The notes: generated from the letters alone by a model not told the origin. A stretch of 64,000 bases of DNA from Arthrobacter sp. ISL-5 (GCF_018613835.1 NZ_JAGGPM010000028.1:1-64000); one strand, 5' to 3'; positions 47,942 through 57,752 are shown, counted from the stretch's first letter. Numbers and translations are program-made.

Positions 47942-49780
47942 ATGACTGACTACATCAGCCCAGAGCACGCCGGAGGCGCCGATTCCAGGCCGGATGAAAA
48001 AGGTGCGGTCGTGCTGGAAGTGCGCAACCTGAGCGTTGACTTCGGCGTGGACAAGAAGTGGGTGCCGGCCGCCGTCGGACTTAACTACGAAGTCCGCGCC
48101 GGCGAGGTGCTGGCCATCGTGGGGGAATCCGGGTCCGGCAAGAGCGCCAGTTCGATGGCGCTGCTGGGACTGCTGCCCAGCAACAGCCGGGTCTCCGGCA
48201 GCGTGAAGCTCTCCGGCAAGGAACTGCTCGGAGCGGACGCTGCCAACATCCGCAGCGTCCGCGGCAAGGACGTGGCCGTCATCTTCCAGGAGCCCATGAC
48301 GGCGCTCAACCCGGTCTACACGGTGGGGGCGCAGATCGTGGAAACAGTGCGCCTGCACAACGAGGTGTCGCCCGACGAGGCCCGCGAACGCGCACTGCGC
48401 ATGCTGGATTTGGTGGAGCTGCCGGATCCGGAGAAGGCCTTCAGGTCCTACCCCCACCAGCTTTCCGGCGGCCAGCGCCAGCGCGCGATGATTGCCCAGT
48501 CGCTCTCCTGCGACCCCAAACTGCTGATCGCCGACGAGCCCACCACAGCCCTGGACGTGACCGTGCAGGCGGAAATCCTTGACCTCATGAGGAACCTGCG
48601 GAACAAGCTCGACAGCGCCATCGTCCTGATTACCCACGACATGGGCGTCGTGGCCGACCTCGCGGACCGGATCGCCGTCATGCGCAGGGGCCTGATCGTG
48701 GAAACCGGCACGGCCGAGCAGATTTTCCACAACCCACAGCATCCCTACACCCAGGCGCTCCTTGCCGCCGTCCCGCATCTGGGCCAGGGCGGGGCGGACG
48801 CCGAGGCGGAGGTGGACGTGACGGCCGCCCTTGCCGCCGCCACGCACGCCGAGCTCGAGTCGGTGGACCACGACGAACTGCTCCGGCGTGAACGCGAGAA
48901 CGCAGCGGCGCTGGCCGCTGCCGAGGCTGCGCGGCCCGTAGGCGAGCCGGTCCTCGAACTGACGGACGTTGCCATCGAGTACCCGAAACAGGGGCGCGTG
49001 CCGGCATTCCGGGCCGTTGAGGGTGCGAACCTGACCATCTACCCCGGTCAAGTGGTGGGGCTCGTGGGGGAGTCAGGCTCCGGCAAGACCACCATCGGTC
49101 GTGCAGCCGTGGGACTGTTGCCGGTCGCGGCCGGATCGATGCGCGTCGTGGGGCAGGACATTTCCGCGGCCAAGAAAAACGGAAAGCAGCTCCACCAGGT
49201 CCGGCGGCACATCGGAATGGTGTTCCAGGACCCCTCCTCGTCGCTGAATCCGCGCCTGCCCATCGGAGAAAGCATCGGCGAGCCCATGTACCTGGCCGGG
49301 GTGGCGAAGGGCGGTGACCTGCAGAAGCGGATTGAGGCCCTGCTGGACCAGGTGGAGCTGCCGCGTGATTACCGGAACAGGTATCCGCACGAGTTGTCCG
49401 GCGGGCAAAAGCAGCGCGTGGGCATTGCGCGGGCACTCTCACTCAAGCCCAAGCTGATGGTGGCCGATGAGCCCACGTCGGCGCTTGATGTGTCGGTGCA
49501 GGCCAAGGTGCTGGAGCTGTTCCAGAACCTCCAGCAGGAGCTCGGGTTCGCCTGCCTGTTCGTGACCCACGACCTCGCGGTGGTGGATGTCCTGGCGGAC
49601 CACATCTGCGTCATGCAGCGCGGCCGCATCGTGGAGCAGGGAACCCGGGACCAGATCCTGCGGAACCCGCAGGAACCCTACACCCAGCGCCTCTTGGCCG
49701 CCGTACCGCTGCCGGACCCGGAAAAGCAGCGCGAACGCCGCGAACTCCGGGCGCAGCTGCTGGCCGCCGGCGGAGAGTAA
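47942..49780 (+). CDS. Peptide ABC transporter, fused double ATP-binding protein (DppD-DppF type)
   Basis: 612 residues, two ABC ATPases in one chain. First: Walker A GESGSGKSASS (residues 60-70), signature LSGGQRQR, Walker B LLIADEPTTALD, H-loop LITHD. Second: Walker A GESGSGKTT (near residue 379), LSGGQKQR, LMVADEPTSALD, FVTHD. Each is followed by the oligopeptide-type C-terminal sequence with P-Y-T-Q (HPYTQALLAAVP, EPYTQRLLAAVP). The linker at 290-330 is Ala/Glu-rich. It energises the importer. Both sites look catalytically complete. Confidence 0.93.
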   Translation: MTDYISPEHAGGADSRPDEKGAVVLEVRNLSVDFGVDKKWVPAAVGLNYEVRAGEVLAIVGESGSGKSASSMALLGLLPSNSRVSGSVKLSGKELLGADAANIRSVRGKDVAVIFQEPMTALNPVYTVGAQIVETVRLHNEVSPDEARERALRMLDLVELPDPEKAFRSYPHQLSGGQRQRAMIAQSLSCDPKLLIADEPTTALDVTVQAEILDLMRNLRNKLDSAIVLITHDMGVVADLADRIAVMRRGLIVETGTAEQIFHNPQHPYTQALLAAVPHLGQGGADAEAEVDVTAALAAATHAELESVDHDELLRRERENAAALAAAEAARPVGEPVLELTDVAIEYPKQGRVPAFRAVEGANLTIYPGQVVGLVGESGSGKTTIGRAAVGLLPVAAGSMRVVGQDISAAKKNGKQLHQVRRHIGMVFQDPSSSLNPRLPIGESIGEPMYLAGVAKGGDLQKRIEALLDQVELPRDYRNRYPHELSGGQKQRVGIARALSLKPKLMVADEPTSALDVSVQAKVLELFQNLQQELGFACLFVTHDLAVVDVLADHICVMQRGRIVEQGTRDQILRNPQEPYTQRLLAAVPLPDPEKQRERRELRAQLLAAGGE

Positions 49781-49923
49781 CCGGCGCCACCTTTCGGCGT
49801 ATGGTACCAGCCAGTAACTTGTGACTTGAAATCCGCCCCGGCGAAGGATGGGACCCGGGTCACGGTTTGGCAACGGAGTACTACTATTTGGACTACTCGC
49901 GGGTAGGCTTCCTGCTTATGTAG

Positions 49924-50415
49924 CCCATCTTCCGAACCATCGAAGAGCCGCTGCGCACCCACAAAGTGGGGAACAGGGCCAGCCGGGAGAAGAAGGTCCG
50001 GGAACTGCTGGACCAGGTGGCGCTGCCGCAGTCCACAATGCAGCGGTACCCGAACGAGCTCTCCGGCGGCCAGCGCCAGCGTGTGGCCATTGCGCGCGCG
50101 CTTGCACTGGACCCGGAGGTGATCATCTGCGACGAGGCAGTTTCGGCGCTGGACGTGCTGGTCCAGGCGCAGGTGCTGAACCTGCTCGCGGACCTGCAGT
50201 CCAACCTCGGCCTCACCTACCTGTTCATCACCCACGACCTCGCCGTGGTCCGGCAGATCGCCGATCACGTCTGCGTCATGGAGAAGGGAAAACTGGTGGA
50301 AACCGGCTCAACGGATGACGTCTTCGACTCGCCGCAGCAGGACTACACCAAGGCGCTGCTCAATGCGATTCCCGGTGCCCAGCTGATGCTGCCACCGGAA
50401 GTTGCGACCGCGTAG
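49924..50415 (+). pseudogene. Third oligopeptide ATPase, lacking the Walker A half
   Basis: From 49924 the frame reads [20 protein letters not shown], then [19 protein letters not shown], the altered Walker [25 protein letters not shown] and the OppF end [18 protein letters not shown] sits just upstream (49921-49923), and the Walker A part (about 130 residues) is absent. An ATG at 49966 could still produce a 149-residue fragment. It is not a simple recent copy of the second half of the fused ATPase; sequence identity is only moderate. Confidence 0.8.
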
Positions 50416-50435
50416 TCCGCCAGACTGAAAGCAAA

Positions 50436-50472
50436 AGAGCCGGTGCCCACCGAAAGGCGGGCACCGGCTCTC
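50436..50472. terminator. Terminator hairpin between convergent units
   Basis: AGAGCCGGTGCCCACC and GGCGGGCACCGGCTCT form a stem of at least 13 perfect pairs around a GAAA-containing loop, flanked by AAAA on the left and CTT on the right. It separates the ATPase remnant from the convergent hydrolase gene. Confidence 0.85.
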
Positions 50473-50508
50473 TTGCTGTCCGGGTTTCTGTGCTGTCCGG
50501 GCTTCGCC

Positions 50509-51363
50509 CTATTCGAGCCCGAGGCCCAGCGCCGCGAGCCTGCTGCCCAGCAGCTTCCCCAGGGCGCGGTGACCGGAGTCGTTCATGTGGACCGCGTCCG
50601 CGAGCTTGTCCTCGAGGCCGTACCGCGTCAGCCAGTCGCCGACGCTGACAAACGGAATGCCGTGGTCCGCAGCCACCGTCCCCAGCAGGGCATCCACCTC
50701 GGTGCGCCGGCCGCCGCCGTGGTCAGCACCCTTGGCCAGTGTGCCCACCATGGCGAGCTTTGCACCCGGATACCTCTGCTTGATGGTTTTGATCAGGCGT
50801 TCAGCGTTCGCGACGATCTGTTCGTCACTTGCGCCTTGCTTGGCGTCATTTCCGCCGCCCTCGATGACCACCAGCGGGGGAAAGCCGTAGGGCAGGTGCC
50901 AGTCACCCCGCTGAAGGGCGTCGATGTAGTTGCCCGTCGTGCCGTAGGAGGCGACATATCCGGTGCCTCCCCTGCCGCAGAAGAACACTTCGTAGCCGAT
51001 GCCGGCGAGGGCGCGGCGCGGCCAGCTACGGGCAGGTTCGGACTGCGAATCACCGATCAACAGGGCCGTGCGCCCGATGTTGTCCACGATCACCTCATCC
51101 CGCCCGTTGGCGGGATTCCGGTAGAGGGCGCCGTCGGGAAGGGTGGCTGGATCGGCCGCGGCGGCCAGGTCACCAGGCACCGAAGAGCCGGCAGCCACAG
51201 CCTCACCCGGAGCGGCGACCGGGGCTACGGCGGCAGCCTGGGAGGACGAGGCGCCGGCCACCGCGCCGGACGCGGGCTCCGGGGAAGTTCCGCAGCCGGC
51301 CAGCAACATGCTGGCGGCAATCATCGGGCCAATCAGGACGGCCCGCGTCGCGGCTTGTAGCAT
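50509..51363 (-). CDS. SGNH/GDSL-family hydrolase lipoprotein
   Basis: 284 residues. Lipoprotein signal with lipobox LLAGC (Cys near residue 24), a 45-residue Ala/Ser/Pro linker, then the SGNH domain: block I LLIGDSQSEPARSW (catalytic Ser), block II Gly in CGRGGTGYVAS, block III GGGND, block V HMNDSGH (catalytic Asp and His). An exported esterase or acyl hydrolase acting on cell-envelope or external substrates is likely. I use ATG 51363; the upstream alternative at 51414 only lengthens the pre-signal part. It is divergent from typA. Confidence 0.87.
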   Translation of the reverse strand: MLQAATRAVLIGPMIAASMLLAGCGTSPEPASGAVAGASSSQAAAVAPVAAPGEAVAAGSSVPGDLAAAADPATLPDGALYRNPANGRDEVIVDNIGRTALLIGDSQSEPARSWPRRALAGIGYEVFFCGRGGTGYVASYGTTGNYIDALQRGDWHLPYGFPPLVVIEGGGNDAKQGASDEQIVANAERLIKTIKQRYPGAKLAMVGTLAKGADHGGGRRTEVDALLGTVAADHGIPFVSVGDWLTRYGLEDKLADAVHMNDSGHRALGKLLGSRLAALGLGLE

Positions 51364-51633
51364 CCTGGGACTCCTGGCCTGTTCGAAAGTGTTCCAGCAA
51401 TAGTGGTGCATCACTTCCGGAAAAGCCAGTGATTTTGCTCACATGACGCCCCTGCGGATTCACGATTCGGTAACGGGGCGGGGAGCGGCGTACTTACGGT
51501 TTTTAGGCCAATAAAAGGCAGAGCGTCTAGACTTGCAGTAGGAGCCCTGTGTTAAGGGTCTGATCTTCGTGCGTTCCGGTTGGAAATGTCGCGATACAAC
51601 AGCTGACTTCACCACTGAATCGAGCAATAACGC

Positions 51634-53562
51634 ATGTCTGAAACCACCACCAACACCGCGGTAGCCACTGCATCGCGCAGTGACCTGCGCAACGTCGCGA
51701 TTGTGGCCCACGTTGACCACGGCAAGACCACCCTGGTCGACGCCATGCTCAGGCAGACCAACTCATTTGCCGCTCACAACCACCTCGAAGACCGGGTCAT
51801 GGATTCCGGCGACCTTGAGCGTGAAAAGGGCATCACCATCCTCGCCAAAAACACCACGGTTGCCTACAACGGCCCGTCGTCCAACGGCGAAACCATCACC
51901 ATCAACGTCATCGACACCCCCGGCCACGCCGACTTTGGCGGCGAGGTGGAGCGCGGCCTGTCCATGGTGGACGGCGTGGTACTCCTGGTTGACGCTTCCG
52001 AGGGCCCGCTGCCGCAGACCCGCTTCGTGCTCCGCAAGGCCCTCGCCGCACACCTGCCGGTCATCCTGCTGGTGAACAAGACGGACCGTCCCGACGCCCG
52101 CATCGAGGAAGTCGTCCACGAGTCCATGGACCTGCTCCTGGGCCTGGCCTCCGACCTCGCGGACGAAGTTCCGGACCTGGACCTGGACAAGATCCTCAAC
52201 GTCCCCGTGGTCTATGCAGCCGCCAAGGTCGGCCGCGCATCCCTCGATCAGCCGGCCGACGGCACCGCTCCGGAAAACGAAGACCTGGAGCCGCTGTTCA
52301 AGGCGATCATCGAGCACGTCCCGGCTCCCACGTACAACCCGGGCGGTGTCCTGCAGGCGCACGTCACCAACCTGGACGCCTCCCCGTTCCTCGGCCGCCT
52401 CGCGCTGCTCCGTATCTACAACGGCACCCTGCGCAAGGGCCAGACCGTGGCCTGGGCCCGTGCCAACGGTGAGCTGAAGAACGTCAAGATCACCGAACTG
52501 CTGGCTACCAAGGCACTGGACCGCGTTCCCGCCGAGTCCGCCGGCCCGGGTGAAATTGTTGCGGTCGCCGGCATCGAGGAGATCACCATCGGTGAGACCC
52601 TGACCGACGCCGAGAACCCCCAGCCGCTACCACTGATCACCGTGGACGATCCCGCGATCTCCATGACCATCGGTATCAACACGTCCCCGCTTGCCGGCAA
52701 GGTCAAGGGCGCCAAGGTCACCGCCCGCCAGGTGAAGGACCGCCTGGACAAGGAACTGATCGGTAACGTCTCCATCAAGGTGCTCCCCACCGAGCGTCCT
52801 GACGCCTGGGAAGTTCAGGGCCGCGGCGAGCTCGCGCTGGCCATCCTCGTCGAGCAGATGCGCCGCGAAGGCTTCGAACTGACGGTCGGCAAGCCGCAGG
52901 TGGTCACCCGGACCATCGACGGTAAGATCCACGAGCCGATGGAACACATGACCATCGACGTGCCGGAAGAGTACCTCGGCGCGGTCACCCAGCTCATGGC
53001 TGCCCGCAAGGGCCGCATGACCAACATGGCGAACCACGGCACGGGCTGGTGCCGCATGGAGTTCATCGTCCCGGCCCGTGGCCTCATCGGCTTCCGCACC
53101 AAGTTCCTCACGGACACGCGCGGTGCGGGCATCGCGTCCTCCATCTCCGAGGGCTACGAGCCGTGGGCCGGCCCGATCGAGTATCGCACCAACGGTTCGA
53201 TGATCGCTGACCGCGCCGGCGTTGTGACGCCGTTCGCCATGATCAACCTGCAGGAACGCGGCTCCTTCTTCGTGAAGCCCACCTCCGAGGTCTACGAGGG
53301 CATGATCGTGGGCGAGAACTCCCGCGCCGACGACATGGACGTCAACATCACCAAGGAAAAGAAGCTCACCAACATGCGTGCAGCTTCCTCCGACACCTTC
53401 GAGAACCTGACGCCGCCGCGCGACCTCACCCTCGAAGAGTCCCTCGAATTCGCCCGCGAAGACGAGTGCGTTGAGGTTACCCCGGAGTCCATCCGCATCC
53501 GCAAGTTGATCCTGGACACCAACGAGCGCGCCAAGGCCAACCGCGCCCGCGCCAAGGTCTGA
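51634..53562 (+). CDS. typA: Ribosome-associated GTPase TypA/BipA
   Basis: 642 residues, full length. Translational GTPase with G1 AHVDHGKTT (residues 25-33), switch region [18 protein letters not shown]3 [15 protein letters not shown]4 NKTD, then domain II, the EF-G-like domains III and V ([40 protein letters not shown]) and the BipA-specific C-terminal domain. It assists ribosome assembly and stress adaptation. Start ATG 51634. A small membrane-protein gene follows at 27 bp. Confidence 0.95.
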   Translation: MSETTTNTAVATASRSDLRNVAIVAHVDHGKTTLVDAMLRQTNSFAAHNHLEDRVMDSGDLEREKGITILAKNTTVAYNGPSSNGETITINVIDTPGHADFGGEVERGLSMVDGVVLLVDASEGPLPQTRFVLRKALAAHLPVILLVNKTDRPDARIEEVVHESMDLLLGLASDLADEVPDLDLDKILNVPVVYAAAKVGRASLDQPADGTAPENEDLEPLFKAIIEHVPAPTYNPGGVLQAHVTNLDASPFLGRLALLRIYNGTLRKGQTVAWARANGELKNVKITELLATKALDRVPAESAGPGEIVAVAGIEEITIGETLTDAENPQPLPLITVDDPAISMTIGINTSPLAGKVKGAKVTARQVKDRLDKELIGNVSIKVLPTERPDAWEVQGRGELALAILVEQMRREGFELTVGKPQVVTRTIDGKIHEPMEHMTIDVPEEYLGAVTQLMAARKGRMTNMANHGTGWCRMEFIVPARGLIGFRTKFLTDTRGAGIASSISEGYEPWAGPIEYRTNGSMIADRAGVVTPFAMINLQERGSFFVKPTSEVYEGMIVGENSRADDMDVNITKEKKLTNMRAASSDTFENLTPPRDLTLEESLEFAREDECVEVTPESIRIRKLILDTNERAKANRARAKV

Positions 53563-53589
53563 TCCCGGCGCGTTCCGGTCATCAACCTC

Positions 53590-54018
53590 GTGAACAATAG
53601 AGCTGCCGGCATGGCAGGCGGCATAGCCGCCGCCGTGCCGGCAGCTCTTTTTGTGGCCACCGCCGGAACGGCCCTGCACCGCCAGCAGTGGTTGCTGTCC
53701 GGCGTCATTCTTCCCTGGGGCGCGGTGGCGGCTCTGGTCCTGCTCGGCTCGGTCCAGCTGCTGCTCGGGGCGGCCTTCAGGTCCGTGATCCCGACGGCGG
53801 TCTGCGGGGTCCTCTGCTATGTCCTGGCCGGCTGGTGGTCGGCTATGGCGCCCGGAAAGCGGCTGATCGCCGGTGACCTCGCCGGAAACGTCTGGGTTTT
53901 CGGGATCGCCGGCGTCACAGTGCTCATGCTGGTGTGGGCCAGGCGGTACCGCCGCCGGGCCCGTAGGAAGGCTCTAGCTGCCGAAAGTGTCCCGGCCCCT
54001 GCCGGCGGGACGTCCTAG
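53590..54018 (+). CDS. Small integral membrane protein, 142 aa, unknown
   Basis: Four hydrophobic segments at residues 7-27, 32-60, 65-82 and 97-116, then a very basic tail (ARRYRRRARRKALAAE). Start GTG 53590. It follows typA closely and is conserved-looking in layout, but I do not recognise a family. It overlaps the stop of the convergent ArsR gene by four bases. Confidence 0.7.
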   Translation: MNNRAAGMAGGIAAAVPAALFVATAGTALHRQQWLLSGVILPWGAVAALVLLGSVQLLLGAAFRSVIPTAVCGVLCYVLAGWWSAMAPGKRLIAGDLAGNVWVFGIAGVTVLMLVWARRYRRRARRKALAAESVPAPAGGTS

Positions 54019-54521
54019 TCCGCCGTCGGATCCCGGTGGTGGGCAATCATGAGTGAGGTGGCCTCGCCGTCGTCGTCCGCGGGGAGCGCCCTGTATTCGT
54101 CGAGGACCGCCCGGAGCCTGCCCAGCATTTCCTCCCGCCGTGCGGCGTTGAACTTCACGCCGAGCCGCCAGACCTCAATGTCCTCCGGGGGAAGATCCCG
54201 GATTTCCTGCAGGAACGTCTCGATCAGGATGGGCGAAACGTTGACCACCGGCGTGCTCCAAGACTTGCGGCTGGCAATGTAGGGCACTTCGGTGGCCCCG
54301 CGCCGCCCCTTCCGGCGTTCCTCCGCGAGCAGGAACCCGGTCCGCACCAGCGTACGGACGTGGTGCAGGCTGGAGGCGGGATTGAGGTCCAGGAGTTCGG
54401 CGATTTCCTTGTTGGTGCGGGACTGGTGCAGGCACAGCCGGAGAATCCTGAGCCTCAGCGGAGAACTGAGCGCGCGGCCCTTAGCCACCAGGTCTGCGTC
54501 GTCGCTCTCCAGCGGTGTCAT
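54015..54521 (-). CDS. ArsR-type winged-helix regulator
   Basis: 168 residues. HTH domain at residues 10-80: GRALSSPLRLRILRLCLHQS, NKEIAELLDLNPASSLHHVR, then the wing LAEERRKGRRGATEVPYIAS. The C-terminal half is helical (VSPILIETFLQEIRDLPPED). No metal-binding cysteines. It starts at ATG 54521 and is divergent from an MFS exporter; an ATTGA-CATACA-TCAAT inverted repeat in the gap is the likely operator. It probably represses the exporter. Confidence 0.85.
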   Translation of the reverse strand: MTPLESDDADLVAKGRALSSPLRLRILRLCLHQSRTNKEIAELLDLNPASSLHHVRTLVRTGFLLAEERRKGRRGATEVPYIASRKSWSTPVVNVSPILIETFLQEIRDLPPEDIEVWRLGVKFNAARREEMLGRLRAVLDEYRALPADDDGEATSLMIAHHRDPTAD

Positions 54522-54546
54522 AGACGCAAGTGTAGCCAGCAATAAG

Positions 54547-54566
54547 TGATTGACATACATCAATCG
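54547..54566. promoter_or_regulatory. Candidate operator of the ArsR-MFS pair
   Basis: TGATTGA and TCAATCG are inverted with a six-base spacer CATACA (13 of 14 positions symmetric). It lies 26 bp from the regulator start and just before the second possible MFS start. Confidence 0.5.
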
Positions 54567-54584
54567 CTGCCGGAAACTGTTGCC

Positions 54585-55859
54585 GTGATTGCCGACTCCA
54601 CAGCAGCAGGTACAGCCGCCACGTCGCTGTGGCGGGACCGCAACTTCACGACTTTCTGGACCGGGCAGGCCGTGAGCCAGCTCGGCGCCCAGCTGGGACA
54701 GCTGGCCTTTCCGGTGCTGGCAGTTTCCGTGCTTCAGGCTTCCGAATTCGAGGTGGGCGTCCTGAACGCCGCCGGCCTGGCGGCGTTCCTTATTGTCGGA
54801 CTTCCGGTCGGCGCGTGGGTGGACCGGTGGCTTAAGCGGCGAACCATGATCATCGCCGATCTGGCCCGGATGGCGGCCATGGCTGCTGTGACTTTGCTGT
54901 GGTGGGGCGGCATCCTGGAAATCTGGCACCTTTACGCCATTTCTGCCCTCGTGGGCACGGCCACGGTGTTCTTTGACGTCTCGTACCAGAGCTACGTGCC
55001 CGTCCTTGTGGGGTCCCCACATGTCACCGAGGCCAATTCCAAACTCGAATCCACCGCGCAGATAGCCAGGATTGGCGGACCCGCAGCGGGAGGGGCGCTC
55101 CTCACCGTTGTGTCGGCCCCGGTGCTGTTCCTGGGGGAGGCCGCCGGGTATCTCCTCTCGGCTCTCTTCCTCGCCCGGACCCGCGACAGCGAGGAACGCG
55201 CGACTCCGGCGGACAGGCGTCCGCTCGGCACCGAGATCAAGGAGGGCCTCGCGTTCGTTGTGAGGCACCCTTTGATCAGCCGCATCGCGGCCTGCACCGC
55301 GGGCATGAATTTCTGCGGCACACTGATCTTCACCCTCACGCCCGTGCTGGTACTGAGGGACCTCGGACTCGGACCCCAGGGCGTGGGATTGATCATGGCC
55401 GCCGGCGCAGCCGGTGGCCTCCTGGGCGCCGTGGCCGCGACGCGGCTGGCAGCCCGGATCGGCGAAGGCGCGGTGATACCGCTCTGCGCCGTGGCCAGTT
55501 CGGTGTTTCTGGTGCTCGTTCCGGCTGCCGCCGTCGTCGACCAGCCCGCTGTCTCGCTGGTGTTTCTGGTCATTTCCGAATTCGGCTTCGGCGTGCTCGT
55601 CTACAACATCATGCAGCTCACCATGCGCCAGCGGGTGTGTCCGCCCCGGCTGCTGGGCAGGATGAACGCATCCATCCGGTTCGCCGTCTGGGGCGTGATG
55701 CCGCTGGCGGCGCTGGCCTCCGGGTTCCTCGGCGAGCACATCGGCCTTGTTCCGGCCATCTCGATCGGCGCGGGGTGCAGCTTCCTCGCGGCCCTCCCGG
55801 TGCTGTTGTCGCCGCTGCGGGGAATGCGAAGGCTTCCGGACCAGGTGCTCGAAGCCTGA
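54585..55859 (+). CDS. MFS transporter (macrolide/multidrug-efflux type)
   Basis: About 424 residues. LWRDRNFTTFWTGQAVSQLG opens the first helix, a hallmark of the MFS_3 (MefA/TetV-like) efflux group. The loop 2-3 motif is WVDRWLKRRTMIIADLARMA. Twelve helices are visible, with the second half starting HPLISRIAACTAGMNFCGTL. I place the start at GTG 54585 because the other candidate, GTG 54546, lies on the operator and only 24 bp from the divergent regulator; neither has a clear ribosome site. Probably a drug or metabolite exporter repressed by the ArsR-type protein. Confidence 0.85.
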   Translation: MIADSTAAGTAATSLWRDRNFTTFWTGQAVSQLGAQLGQLAFPVLAVSVLQASEFEVGVLNAAGLAAFLIVGLPVGAWVDRWLKRRTMIIADLARMAAMAAVTLLWWGGILEIWHLYAISALVGTATVFFDVSYQSYVPVLVGSPHVTEANSKLESTAQIARIGGPAAGGALLTVVSAPVLFLGEAAGYLLSALFLARTRDSEERATPADRRPLGTEIKEGLAFVVRHPLISRIAACTAGMNFCGTLIFTLTPVLVLRDLGLGPQGVGLIMAAGAAGGLLGAVAATRLAARIGEGAVIPLCAVASSVFLVLVPAAAVVDQPAVSLVFLVISEFGFGVLVYNIMQLTMRQRVCPPRLLGRMNASIRFAVWGVMPLAALASGFLGEHIGLVPAISIGAGCSFLAALPVLLSPLRGMRRLPDQVLEA

Positions 55860-55865
55860 TGGCTG

Positions 55866-56111
55866 TCAGCCCCCGGTGCGCGCCCTCCGCCGCGGCGGGG
55901 CCGGCGGCACCTGTTTGGCGGCCACCACCAGCTCCAGGGCAATGACGACGTCGGCACTCCGCGTCCGCACGGTGCACTCGCCTTCGCCGCACTCCAGGAG
56001 GTCTCCCAGCGCGTCCGTGAATCCGCCGTCGACCCTGTAACGCACCACCACACGGGTCCCGGACGGTGCGGCGGCCAGGAATTCCCGGGGCGAAGGCGTT
56101 GTCAGGCTCAC
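55866..56111 (-). CDS. Small SH3-like domain protein, 81 aa
   Basis: Reads GTRVVVRYRVDGGFTDALGD, LLECGEGECTVRTRSADVVI and LELVVAAKQVPPAPPRRRA. This matches the SH3-like barrel found at the N-terminus of Rv0428c-type GNAT acetyltransferases of actinobacteria, here without the acetyltransferase domain. The start is GTG 56111; upstream codons of the frame overlap the fdxA leader. Tail-to-tail with the MFS gene. Confidence 0.6.
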   Translation of the reverse strand: MSLTTPSPREFLAAAPSGTRVVVRYRVDGGFTDALGDLLECGEGECTVRTRSADVVIALELVVAAKQVPPAPPRRRARTGG

Positions 56112-56263
56112 GGGTTCATCGTATGACGCTTCCCCGAGTGTGACGCGCCGCTTCGTTCGCGGTGCGGGCCTGGGAGATAATAGGCTCGGAACCCGATAGT
56201 CCGGCAGCAGGCCGGAAGCAACAACCGGCCAGCCGCCGGAACCAACGTGGAGAGGCAAGGGAC

Positions 56264-56590
56264 GTGACGTACGTAATCGCGCAGCCGTGTGTAGATGTCA
56301 AGGACAAGGCATGCATTGAGGAGTGCCCCGTCGATTGCATCTACGAAGGCGAGCGCTCCCTCTATATCCATCCCGATGAATGCGTCGACTGCGGTGCCTG
56401 CGAACCGGTCTGCCCGGTGGAAGCCATCTACTACGAGGACGACACCCCCGAAGAGTGGGCCGACTACTACAAGGCAAACGTGGAGTTCTTTGACGAGCTC
56501 GGTTCCCCGGGCGGTGCCGCGAAGGTGGGCAACACCCACACGGACCACCCGATGATTGCAGCACTGCCGCCGCAGAACCAAGACCACTGA
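56264..56590 (+). CDS. fdxA: Ferredoxin FdxA (7Fe-8S/[3Fe-4S][4Fe-4S] type)
   Basis: 108 residues. YVIAQPCVDVKDKACIEECP has the 3Fe-4S-type spacing CxxxxxxCxxxCP, and ECVDCGACEPVCPVEAIYYE has the 4Fe-4S motif CxxCxxCxxxCP. The actinobacterial C-terminal extension (EEWADYYKANVEFFDELGSP) is present. It is an electron carrier of the cytoplasm. Start GTG 56264. dapC follows at 13 bp on the same strand, a conserved actinobacterial pair. Confidence 0.94.
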   Translation: MTYVIAQPCVDVKDKACIEECPVDCIYEGERSLYIHPDECVDCGACEPVCPVEAIYYEDDTPEEWADYYKANVEFFDELGSPGGAAKVGNTHTDHPMIAALPPQNQDH

Positions 56591-56603
56591 GGCGGGCGCG
56601 TAG

Positions 56604-57752
56604 GTGACAACAGCTGTGCGTAGCTTCGGCCTGAGCCTTCCCGATTACCCGTGGGAGGCCATGGCGCCTTACCTCGCCAGAGCGGCGGAGCACCCGGGCG
56701 GAGCTGTCAACCTGTCCATCGGAACGCCCGTGGATCCCACGCCCGCGGTCATCCAGGAGGCACTCCGGGCTGCTGCGGACGCCCCCGGCTATCCCACGGT
56801 CCACGGCACTCCTGCGCTGCGGGAGGCAATCGCCGGATGGTTTGCACGCCGCCGTGGCGTTGAGGGGCTCGACCCCCGGGACGTCATGCCCACCGTCGGT
56901 TCCAAGGAGCTGGTGGCGTGGCTGCCGTTCCTGCTCGGCCTGAAGACCGGCGACGTCGTAGTCCGTCCCACGGTTGCGTACCCCACCTACGACATCGGCG
57001 CCACATTTTCCGGAGCCACCGCGGTGGCCGCGGACGACCTTGATGAACTGGACGCCGCCACCCGTGCAAAGGTCCGGCTGGTCTGGGTCAACTCCCCGGG
57101 CAACCCCACCGGCAGCGTCCGGGACGCTGCCTCCCTGAGGAAGATCGTGGACCAGGCCCGTGAAATCGGTGCCCTCGTGGCCTCGGACGAGTGCTATGCC
57201 GAACTTGGCTGGGGGGAGTGGGACGTGCAGCGCGGGGGAGAAGCTGTTCCGAGCATCCTTGATCCCCGGGTGGCAGGCGGCTCCCACGACGGTCTCCTCG
57301 CCGTCTATTCGCTGAGCAAGCAGTCGAACGTCGCAGGCTACCGGGCGGCATTCGTAGCGGGGGATTCAGCCATCATGGCCAACCTCGTCAACAGCCGCAA
57401 GCACGCAGGAATGATCGTCCCCTACCCAGTCCAGGAAGCCATGCGGGTGGCCCTGGGCGACGACGGGCACGTGCAGGCACAGAAGAACCTCTACCGCGGG
57501 CGCCGCGAGCGGATCCTGCCGGCCCTCGAAGGGTTCGGGCTGAAGATCCACGAGTCCTCGGCCGGCCTGTACCTGTGGTGCACCGCCGGCGAAGCAACCT
57601 GGGACACTGTCGCGCGCCTCGCGGAGCGGGGGATCGTCGTGGGACCGGGAGTGTTCTACGGCGACGCCGGCAACGGCTATGTGCGCGTGGCACTCACCGG
57701 ATCCGATGAGCGCATCGACGCTGCGGTGGCCCGGCTGGCCGGGGCCGTGTAA
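56604..57752 (+). CDS. dapC: Succinyldiaminopimelate transaminase DapC
   Basis: 382 residues, class I/II aminotransferase. VNLSIGTPVDPTPAVIQEAL, YPTVHGTPALREAIAGWFAR, WVNSPGNPTGS, the PLP partner Asp in VASDECYAELGW, the PLP Lys in VYSLSKQSNVAGYRAAF, and the Arg in GYVRVALTGSDE are all seen. It makes N-succinyl-diaminopimelate in the succinylase branch of lysine and peptidoglycan precursor synthesis. The neighbouring fdxA and the dapD gene 5 kb downstream support this. Start GTG 56604. Confidence 0.92.
   Translation: MTTAVRSFGLSLPDYPWEAMAPYLARAAEHPGGAVNLSIGTPVDPTPAVIQEALRAAADAPGYPTVHGTPALREAIAGWFARRRGVEGLDPRDVMPTVGSKELVAWLPFLLGLKTGDVVVRPTVAYPTYDIGATFSGATAVAADDLDELDAATRAKVRLVWVNSPGNPTGSVRDAASLRKIVDQAREIGALVASDECYAELGWGEWDVQRGGEAVPSILDPRVAGGSHDGLLAVYSLSKQSNVAGYRAAFVAGDSAIMANLVNSRKHAGMIVPYPVQEAMRVALGDDGHVQAQKNLYRGRRERILPALEGFGLKIHESSAGLYLWCTAGEATWDTVARLAERGIVVGPGVFYGDAGNGYVRVALTGSDERIDAAVARLAGAV

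Noticed and set aside
46901..49051. 716-codon open frame on the minus strand
   Set aside because: It is antisense to the fused double ATPase and merges with the true PH-domain gene region in another frame; no family resemblance.
52627..53679. 350-codon open frame opposite typA
   Set aside because: Antisense shadow; His/Asp/Gly-rich composition typical of reversed GC-rich coding DNA.
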